From NCBI GenBank assembly GCA_944323945.1, contig CALUUL010000012.1, positions 1 to 40,684 of the forward strand: a stretch of 40,684 nucleotides of DNA. Direction: 5' to 3'. A model generated the notes under the pieces. That model did not search any database. It saw nothing but the letters and a program-made list of their open reading frames with translations, and was not told the origin of the DNA. This stretch comes from Candidatus Gastranaerophilales bacterium. Its GTDB lineage: Bacteria; Cyanobacteriota; Vampirovibrionia; Gastranaerophilales; Gastranaerophilaceae. The translations under genes were made by a program, and so were the position numbers. Positions 6,878 to 14,800 of this stretch are shown in pieces. Numbering within the stretch: the stretch's first letter is position 1; every line of letters starts with the position of its first letter.

Positions 6878-9310
6878 TTAGAATTGTTTTTTATCATTTG
6901 TTTGAACTGAATATTTCAACAAATCACCAGTTGATAATAAACCAGGAGTTTGTTCATTTTCTACAATATCTCCGGTTGGAGTATCTTCACAGCCTTCTCC
7001 ATCACCAGTGTTACCACCGTCACCAGTGTTACCACCATCGCCAGTGTTACCACCGTCACCAGTGTTACCACCATCACCTGTGTTACCACCGTCACCTGGT
7101 TCAGAAGGAGTAGGATCTGTTGGAACATCTCCAGGTTTTACTGGATTTATTTCATTACCATTGTCATTATCACCCAAATCAGGATCTGTTACATTATTAT
7201 CTCTAGGTCTTTTGTTCACTAATAAGATTTTTTCTTCTTCTCCGTATTGAATATGATGTTTTTGGTTGTATTTACCATCATTTGTAGGTTCACCAGATGC
7301 CGTTATTTCATAATTATCATTTGCAACATTTGAAGTAAACTCACCACCAACTTCAATATAAGAACGTTCACTTACTGTATCTTCTGGCAATTTAGTTTCA
7401 TCTGTATATGGAAGACCAGCTATTACCTTATTAGCATTAATTGTCATATCTTTACCAGAAATCAAGCTTGAAACAGATAAAGTACCATCTGTTGTAACAG
7501 TCATATTATTTCCTGCTTTAGCAATTAAACCGTTTTCTCTATTTCCAACATTTGCAAAATTAACATTAACATTATTACCTGCTTGAAGATTTGTCTGTAT
7601 ATTATTCATATCAACAGTACCATTCGTACTAACATCTTTTGCACCTTTAATATATACCTTCTTACCTGATAAGAATTTTGTACTGTCTTGAACACTTACA
7701 GAACCTTCTGCTGATGTTAAGAAAACATCTTCACCAGCATTAATATTTGTTTTCTCAGTTGTTAAGTCATCTTTAGTATTAATTTCAACATTCTTTGCAG
7801 CGTTCAAATTTAAAGAAGCTTTCGGTTTGAACTGAGAAGTACTTGTTAATATTACACTGTCTTCAGTTGATTCTACATTAACATCATTATCTGCAGTAAA
7901 TGTCGTACCAGCTAATTTTTGTGAAGATATAGAGTCTTTAGAAGATAAATTAATATTATTTTTAGCAGCCATTAATGAATTATTTAATAATAAAGAACCC
8001 TTTGTAGCTTTAACATTAACATCTTTGCCGGCATTAATTTCAGCTTTTTCTGTCCAAGCTAACTCTTCAGATTCTATATTTACATTTTCTTTTGCAGTAA
8101 CTGTAGAATTATTAACTTGAGCTCTTGCTTTACCATTTAAAGTAACATTTTCTCCTGATACATTTGAACCATTTTGAATTGAAGCAATATTTGCAGCTTT
8201 TACATTTACATCTTTTGCAGCTACTACTTCTGTTTTATCAACTACTACATCATAGTTTTGAGAAGTAATATCAACATTTCCTACAGAATTGATTTTGCTT
8301 GATCCTACTGAAACTTTCTTACCTGCTAAAAATCTTACGTTGCCGCCTTCTCTTGATGCTGCTTCGTCTGAATAATTTGCAGTTTCAAATGCTGTATCTT
8401 CTGCTACAATTTTGTTTGATGCTGTTAACCAAATATTTCCGTCATTTCCCTTAACAGCTTTTGTAGCTTTTAATGTTGCACCTTTTAAGTTTATTTCACT
8501 TCCTTCATTAGTTGAATAATTTCTAACATCAATATTTCCTGATTGTATATCTCCATTTATAGAAATAAACATTTTATCAGTAGAACCTTTAATATCAGAA
8601 ATTTCTTTTATAGCACCATTATTGTAGTACGAAAAGTTTACACCATCAGCAGTAACTAATTTAACTTTTCCGTATGCTGTATCTGCAACATTAGGGCCTA
8701 CATTTGTTGAAATTTTTGAACCATTATATAAAGTGATGTTATTTGATGCAAATGTTACATTCTTATCACCATGGACTGTTGCACCTTTTTCAACTACAAT
8801 ACCAAAATCACTTTGGTTTGAACCTTTATTTAATTGAAGTTGATTTTTTGCAATATCATATTCTCCATCCATTGTTGATACTGTAAATGAATTTAAATTT
8901 ACGTTTGCGCCATCTCCAAATAAAACACCATTTGGGTTGATTAATATAACTTTTCCTGTAGCATCATAACCACAACCTGCACATCCTGAGGTGGTTATTT
9001 TCCCATATATTTGAGAAATTCCACCGGCTGCATCAACTCTATTTAATGCTGTTTGATTGTGTGCTGAAAATTCATAATTTACACTTGCGTCTTTCCCTAC
9101 ATTAAAATCATTCCAATGTAATGTTCCAAGACTACCTTGACCACCTTGAATCTGAATGTTCATATTGGAACCATTTGTGGTTACATCAGCGTTGATTGCA
9201 TTGTCTAAACTTGGTAATGCATTCACAGCAACATCAGCATATGCTATTGGCATTAAAGATGTTGAAGCTAAAACTCCAAAAGCAACAGCTGCACTCAATA
9301 ATTTTTTCAT
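6878..9310 (-). CDS. TpsA-type exoprotein B with GDGGNT tail repeats
   Basis: Second predicted two-partner-secretion substrate, 810 residues. The start chosen is the ATG at 9310: ggag lies 7 bases upstream and the protein then begins directly with a signal peptide (MKKLLSAAVAFGV). ATGs at 9343 and 9322 would add a non-signal leader. The mature N-terminus is the TPS domain, almost identical to exoprotein A, with CAGCG and NPNGVLFG. A longer beta-helix follows, about 190 residues more than A, with repeated 'NVKA'-like units. A linker rich in Pro/Asp/Gly then contains about six copies of GDGGNT, followed by a short tail. The gene diverges from the TpsB gene at 9673, its likely transporter. No membrane anchor or enzymatic domain was seen, so a surface-released adhesin-like filament is the best guess. 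Confidence 0.9.
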   Translation of the reverse strand: MKKLLSAAVAFGVLASTSLMPIAYADVAVNALPSLDNAINADVTTNGSNMNIQIQGGQGSLGTLHWNDFNVGKDASVNYEFSAHNQTALNRVDAAGGISQIYGKITTSGCAGCGYDATGKVILINPNGVLFGDGANVNLNSFTVSTMDGEYDIAKNQLQLNKGSNQSDFGIVVEKGATVHGDKNVTFASNNITLYNGSKISTNVGPNVADTAYGKVKLVTADGVNFSYYNNGAIKEISDIKGSTDKMFISINGDIQSGNIDVRNYSTNEGSEINLKGATLKATKAVKGNDGNIWLTASNKIVAEDTAFETANYSDEAASREGGNVRFLAGKKVSVGSSKINSVGNVDITSQNYDVVVDKTEVVAAKDVNVKAANIASIQNGSNVSGENVTLNGKARAQVNNSTVTAKENVNIESEELAWTEKAEINAGKDVNVKATKGSLLLNNSLMAAKNNINLSSKDSISSQKLAGTTFTADNDVNVESTEDSVILTSTSQFKPKASLNLNAAKNVEINTKDDLTTEKTNINAGEDVFLTSAEGSVSVQDSTKFLSGKKVYIKGAKDVSTNGTVDMNNIQTNLQAGNNVNVNFANVGNRENGLIAKAGNNMTVTTDGTLSVSSLISGKDMTINANKVIAGLPYTDETKLPEDTVSERSYIEVGGEFTSNVANDNYEITASGEPTNDGKYNQKHHIQYGEEEKILLVNKRPRDNNVTDPDLGDNDNGNEINPVKPGDVPTDPTPSEPGDGGNTGDGGNTGDGGNTGDGGNTGDGGNTGDGEGCEDTPTGDIVENEQTPGLLSTGDLLKYSVQTNDKKQF
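6999..7098 (-). repeat. 18-bp tandem repeat encoding (GDGGNT)n
   Basis: About 5.5 copies of an 18-base unit (plus-strand form ccaccgtcaccagtgtta). Third-base differences alternate between neighbouring copies (gtcacc / atcgcc / atcacc). It encodes a flexible Gly/Asp/Asn/Thr linker near the C-terminus of exoprotein B. The unit length is a multiple of three, so copy-number change would lengthen or shorten the linker without a frameshift. Confidence 0.9.
8163..8407 (-). repeat. Shared identical block 2, copy in exoprotein gene B
   Basis: Partner of 5424-5668. Sequence downstream of this block in gene B (towards 7600) has no close counterpart in gene A, so the block marks the 3' edge of the strongly conserved part. 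Confidence 0.85.
8739..9221 (-). repeat. Shared identical block 1, copy in exoprotein gene B
   Basis: Partner of 6000-6482. Identity stops abruptly at 9222, at the signal-peptide junction, and at 8738 inside the TPS domain. Such sharp edges are typical of gene-conversion tracts. Confidence 0.88.
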
Positions 9311-9672
9311 TCTTTTCTCCATTCTTTGATATAACATGAGCAATAAAAAATCATTATAACTCTTTTAAAATTGATAAAAAAAATATTTGCCAACTCTTTT
9401 TCAAATATTAAGAAAAATTACCATTTACACAAACTATTTATAAATTGTACTCTCACAATAAATAAACCAAAATACAATGTTAAGATATGTTATATTTGTT
9501 TTTAGTTCAGAGCAAATTTTTTTTTGTTTAGATTTCATATGTTTAAATTATGCGAAACAAAGGAATAGTAAGTATAATAAAATTGATATGATTTTAATTT
9601 TATGTAATATTTATAATATAATATATAAAAGTAGTGGTATATTTAATTTAAAGTTATATAGAGAGTGGAACG
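9311..9672. promoter_or_regulatory. Divergent promoter region between TpsA-B and TpsB genes
   Basis: About 360 bases with no credible gene; one 89-codon open frame here overlaps the tpsB start and has no coding character. It must hold promoters for both directions. For the minus-strand exoprotein gene, a TATAAT is seen at 9353-9358 (as attata on the plus strand) without a good -35. For the plus-strand transporter, TTGATA (9583-9588), a 16-base gap and TAATAT (9605-9610) are possible, with another TATAAT at 9612-9617. No shared operator was found. Confidence 0.4.
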
Positions 9673-11418
9673 ATGAAAAACATACTTGTAAAAACAACTT
9701 TAGCATGTGCTTTCTCGATTATAGGGTTAAGTGCATTCGCCGTTGATGGAAGTACGTTTGTTAATCAAGGAAGCTACGATGCCGGCTTGATCGACAACAC
9801 TAACTTCGTTGATGGAAGAAAATATCAACAACGAACAAAATATGAAGCAACTAAAGATCCTGCTGTTGTTGAAGAAGAAGTTCGCCAAAAAATGGATCTT
9901 CTAAATACAGAACAGGTGACATTTAAGCTTAAAAACATAAACATAACTGGAAATACTGTATTTCCAACTTATGTTTTAATGAGATTAGTTGATTTTAAAA
10001 TAGGGCAAGATGTTACTATCAACGACTTAATTATGTCTGCAAATGATATTACTGATTATTATCAAGCAAAAGGTTACATTTCAACTATTGCTTATCTTCC
10101 ACCGCAAAAGGTTAAAAATGGTTCTGTTGAAATTAAAATTTTGGAAGGTAAATATGGTAACGTAGCAATTAATCCTGGGAAATGGGAAAGAGCTTCATAT
10201 CTTAATAAACATTATTTAAAAGATAATAATATAGAACCAGGTAAAATTTTAAATGTTAAAGATGTTCGTAATGCTTTAACAGAAATGAATACAGAAGAAT
10301 ACATGAAAGGTGCTGTTTCTTTCGCCGATAATGAAGAATCAGAAGAATTTTCAGACGTTACATTAGATGTTAAAGATAGATTTCCACTCAACTTAGATAT
10401 TAGATATGATAATCAAGGCAGAGAATTAATCGGTACACAAAGAGGGGTATTATATGCCGGGTTGCATGACGTAACTGGGCACGGTGATACCTTAATGGGT
10501 ACAGTTGCTTTATCCTCTCGTTCACTTGGTGTTGGGGGTATGTATTCTTTACCTATCGCAGCAAATGATACAAGATTAAATATTGGGTATTCTTATTCAA
10601 ATGTTAGACTTGGAAAATCTCTAAAATATTTAAATTTAAAAGGTGAATCACATGATGTTTTCGTTGGTGTATCAAGAAGATTAGCACAAGGTGAAGACTT
10701 CAGATTGTATGGTGATATTACATTGGATATGCGTAATACAGAAATGACTTCAGGTGCTTTTCCTGAGTTAAATTCAGCATACAGAACGAGAGTATTAAGA
10801 GCTACTTTGACAGATGTTAAAGATGATTATTATGGAAGATGGTTATTTAATGGTGGTATCGCAGGGGGTATTCCTATTGATGCTTCCGACTATAACAAAG
10901 CGAGAAATATGTCCAGCAACAATTTCGTAAAATTGAATGCGAGTGCTGCTCGTTTACAAGTATTACCATTAAATCACTTGGCAATTTTACAAGTTAACGG
11001 ACAATATGCAAACAGACACTTATATGCATCAGAAGCTATGCAATTTGGTGGTATTGCAACTGTAAGAGGCTACGATGAAGGTTTCCGTATCGGTGACTAT
11101 GGTGTTACTGCTAGTTTTGAATACAGAATGCCAATTCCAGGTTTAAAAGCATTGTTACCTGAAAAATACGCATTTATTAGTGATAGTATACAACTTGCAG
11201 GATTCTATGATTTTGGTTGGTTTGGTGACAGATTTATTGATGGAAGTGCTGATTACTTAATGAGTGCAGGACCGGGTATAGTTGTAAAATTAACAAAATA
11301 TATTTCTGCAAATATGTATTGGGGCTTCCCAATCGGTAAACGCTTACCAGACTACGCAAATAATAGAGACCGTGATACTTGCAGATTCCACTTCACTGTA
11401 ACTTCAAACATATTATAA
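9673..11418 (+). CDS. TpsB-type outer-membrane transporter (ShlB/FhaC family)
   Basis: Omp85-superfamily channel that moves TpsA proteins across the outer membrane. The order of parts is a signal peptide (residues 1 to about 23, ending AFA), a linker, a POTRA-type domain (about residues 75-155, starting FKLKNINITGN and containing the 'YYQAKGYI' helix and 'EIKILEG' strand), further periplasmic sequence, and then a 16-strand-type beta-barrel to the C-terminus. The conserved VRGY motif of the lid loop is present at residues 464-467. Length 581 fits FhaC/ShlB. It is divergent from the two exoprotein genes, and a single transporter near two substrates with almost identical secretion domains suggests that it serves both. 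A terminator follows at 11430. Confidence 0.94.
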   Translation: MKNILVKTTLACAFSIIGLSAFAVDGSTFVNQGSYDAGLIDNTNFVDGRKYQQRTKYEATKDPAVVEEEVRQKMDLLNTEQVTFKLKNINITGNTVFPTYVLMRLVDFKIGQDVTINDLIMSANDITDYYQAKGYISTIAYLPPQKVKNGSVEIKILEGKYGNVAINPGKWERASYLNKHYLKDNNIEPGKILNVKDVRNALTEMNTEEYMKGAVSFADNEESEEFSDVTLDVKDRFPLNLDIRYDNQGRELIGTQRGVLYAGLHDVTGHGDTLMGTVALSSRSLGVGGMYSLPIAANDTRLNIGYSYSNVRLGKSLKYLNLKGESHDVFVGVSRRLAQGEDFRLYGDITLDMRNTEMTSGAFPELNSAYRTRVLRATLTDVKDDYYGRWLFNGGIAGGIPIDASDYNKARNMSSNNFVKLNASAARLQVLPLNHLAILQVNGQYANRHLYASEAMQFGGIATVRGYDEGFRIGDYGVTASFEYRMPIPGLKALLPEKYAFISDSIQLAGFYDFGWFGDRFIDGSADYLMSAGPGIVVKLTKYISANMYWGFPIGKRLPDYANNRDRDTCRFHFTVTSNIL

Positions 11419-11429
11419 TAAGTTAAAAC

Positions 11430-11463
11430 AAAAAAAGAGGAACTTAAAAGTTCCTCTTTTTTT
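11430..11463. terminator. Bidirectional intrinsic terminator
   Basis: A 15-bp stem (aaaaaaagaggaact / agttcctcttttttt) with loop taaa. A T-run follows in the plus direction and the mirrored A-run serves the minus direction. It lies 11 bases after the tpsB stop and 22 bases after the stop of the minus-strand small gene, so it can end both. Confidence 0.9.
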
Positions 11464-11485
11464 ATATTCATTTTTTATAAAATAA

Positions 11486-11761
11486 CTAAAGAATAGCTTT
11501 ACCATCATACATAAATTTTGTACGTTCATATTCCGATTCTTTATAATAATATAACTCTTTCTCTTTTTCTTTTTTTGTTGATTCTTCTCTTGGCTCTATG
11601 AATGGCTGACTTTTATCTTTACGTTTCCAATTTACTTTAAAACCATCTAAAAGCCCATATTCGGTTTCTGTTTTATATGTACCTATATTAACTGCATATG
11701 AAGGCATAATAGAAAGAATACTAAATATAAAAAGATAAGACAAAATCATAAACTTTTTCAT
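11486..11761 (-). CDS. Small exported protein, unknown function
   Basis: 91 residues with a clear Sec signal peptide (hydrophobic core about residues 4-18, likely cleavage after SYA near residue 23). The mature part is short, highly charged and Lys/Glu/Tyr-rich. A strong ribosome-binding site, aaaggagg, sits 5 bases before the ATG, which supports a real gene. It begins 44 bases downstream of the giant protein gene on the same strand, with no terminator between them, so co-transcription is likely. It ends at the shared terminator at 11430. No family recognised. Confidence 0.8.
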   Translation of the reverse strand: MKKFMILSYLFIFSILSIMPSYAVNIGTYKTETEYGLLDGFKVNWKRKDKSQPFIEPREESTKKEKEKELYYYKESEYERTKFMYDGKAIL

Positions 11762-11805
11762 ATTTCCTCCTTTTTATACATATTACAATATATATACTTT
11801 TATTA

Positions 11806-14800
11806 TCAAGAAAATCTTTGGGCAGAAAGAAATTCACAATTAGCAGCTGCTTTATATATTTCTTCTATTTGTTCTGATATATATTTTTGTATTTGTTCAT
11901 ACTCTACAAAAAATTCATTTCTTTTATTGTATTCCTCAGAACCAGATGGAACTCTTATTGATGCTATCAATTCAACCCTTTCTGCAAGAAGCATAGAAAT
12001 CTCTGTTATATACTTCATATCGGAATTTATACCTTCGGCAACATAATGAAGTGCTTCTTCTGCTATTTGATTAGTTAATGGTGCTATCATTGATGGAGCC
12101 GAATCTTTTAATGCATCAATATATTGGATAGAATCTATATACTTAATAAATTTATCAAAGACTGGAATATTCTCCATTCCTTTAAATTTCCGTTTTATAT
12201 AAGTACGCAATTGTTCTACAGATTCCATTAAATTTTTCGGGCTCGTATTATTCATTCCAAAATATTTACGAACAGTCAAAACAATTTCATTAAGAGCTGC
12301 CAAATCTACTTTAATTTCTTCTGTTTTTTCCTTTACAAGCTCTCTTGTTTTTTCTATTTCAGAATTATTTATCAGAGCACTTAATGCTTTCTTTGAAAGA
12401 CCTGACTGTTCTAAGAATAAATTCAATATTGTATAATTATCACCAGTATTTTTTAACTGTTCTATAAGATATAGCATTCCCATTTCAGAATCCATACCTT
12501 CTTTTCTACCATCTTTGGTTGTAACATTAAACATTGGTAACATATCTTTTGTTTTTGAACTTATTGCTTCGTGTTGGTTCTGAACTAATTTATACTGAAT
12601 TTTTGTTTGTTGTGCAACTTGCAGAGCACCTTCTAAATAAGTTCTTAAAGCCTTATATTCATTAGTATTTTGCTTACCTTTTTGTAAAAGTTTAACACAT
12701 TCTTTCAGCAAAACTGTAGGACTTTTAACAATATGTTTACTTACTATTAAATCCATTATTTTTTCTTCTTCAATTGATATTGTTTCTTCATCAGAATTCT
12801 TTTTATACATATCAATCAAATTATATATTCTATTAAGAACTTCATCTTTATATTTAGGTTCAATATTTACATCTACCATTAATTGAATATTATATTTTAA
12901 CTCAGATATTTCTTCTTTTTTTAACTGTATAAATCGATCTTTAGTAACACCTGAAACTTCTAAATCTGAAAATATTGATATTACCTTTTTCAAAACAGGA
13001 GCTATTTCTCTACCATCTATCACATTACTAGAATTGGATGTACGTAACATGCCAATCAAATTATTTAATGGTTCTTCTACAATTTCAAAAGAAGAATCTA
13101 ACTTTAATAAATTAGACAACTCTATCAATTTTTTATAAAATGAAATAACTTCATTTTTATTATTTTCATCAATTATAATAGTTTCTCTATTTAATAAAGA
13201 AGAAAATAATGGCTGAGATAAATACTTATCTTTTATCTCTGCATATTTAGAAAGTATTTGATATACATTCTTACAACTTTCTATATTATCAACGTGATTT
13301 TGTATAGATTCATACATTCCTTCAACAATTTCACATATAGATTCATCAGTAAGAACAACTGGTTCCGGAAAAGCCTGTCTTACTTTATATTTTTGGAAGG
13401 CTTCAGCTTTAAAACCTTTTATATATTTTTGAACATCCATTTCTGAAAGTTTAACATATAAACTTCTATATAATTCCTCAGGAGTAGAATCATCTTCATT
13501 ATCCGAATTATTTAAATTTGAATATATTTCTTGAGCAGAAACAAATTCATTAAACACTTTATTAACTGCTGTATCACCAGCAAGATATAAACGTAAATAA
13601 TCATATGGCTTCCTTATTTTGATACCTAAATCCTCAGGCTCAATAGCATCAAAAAATTTATCAACCATATCATAATCAGCCATTTGTAATCCTTGAATTA
13701 AAAATAATAATTCTTCATCTGTTGAAGGATTTAAATATTTATCAACCGCATTAAGAAATTCGTCTTTTAAAGGTGAATTCACAAGCGCCAAATCATCCAA
13801 TGACTTTATTTTTATTCTTTCATCTATACTTTTTACTATTATTTGCTTTGCTTTGTTAATAAAATATTGCCTTGCTTCTTCATTTTCTATATTTTTTGAT
13901 GCAACACTTTTTATCTGAGTATCAAAATATTTTTCTAAACCTGCTAGTGTACCATCATGTTTAGATATTAAACTTTCATCAAAAAATATATTTGGTAAAA
14001 TAGCTTCTATTTGTTGATCTGTATAATTAACTCCATAAACTTTTTGCAGTTCACTAAATAAAGTTTCAAATTCATCTGAAGTATAATCATACAATGTCTC
14101 AAGTGTTTCATCGGATTTACCAAGAATCGAAGAAAAAACATCTAAATGAGATTGAAAAATTTCATCTTTAAGATTTTCTATATCTTGATAATTATTAACA
14201 GAAAATACACTATCAGCTAAAAACGGATTATCTGTAGACATATATAATGCAATTTTATTAAATAATAATTTCAATTCATCATTATCTGATAATCTTTCAA
14301 AATCTATCTCTGACTTTATTTCTTTTTCAACTCTTTTAGCAAGTTTTTCTGTTTTTAACTCAGCAATAGAATCCAAACCTTCCAACTCATCTAAATTAAA
14401 TGTATATCCATTACTAATTGCTTTTTCTAATTCGGAATAAGAACGTTGACCTTCATTAATATTTAATATATATCCAAACATTTTATATAATTTTTGATAC
14501 AAATTAGAAGGAGCCCCTGGAAGAACAACATCTGTAAATAGTCCAAACCTATCTCCATCTTCTTTTGCATATCCAACAGCACCATATAAATCTTGAACAG
14601 GAAGTCCTATTTTATGATCATCTGCCAAAATAAATCCGTCTTTCCAGCCATAGTCATTCCCATAATCAGTGTACAAGAATCCATTACGACCATTCCAAAA
14701 ATGTTCTTTTTCTGACCTTCCCCAAGAATTATCTGTCCACATTATATCTTTTGTAGTTTTTTCACCTGTTGATGGATTTACAAATATTTCAGTTGTCACG

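Noticed and set aside
6999..7098. Regular repeats resembling a CRISPR array
   Set aside because: Units are 18 bases, contiguous with no spacers, and in frame within a coding region.
6950..7250. Several plus-strand open frames across the exoprotein B tail
   Set aside because: They are antisense readings of the 18-base GDGGNT repeat, low complexity in all frames, with no ribosome-binding site.
9477..9746. 89-codon plus-strand frame before tpsB
   Set aside because: Overlaps the tpsB start in another frame, has no ribosome-binding site or recognisable sequence, and lies in the promoter region.
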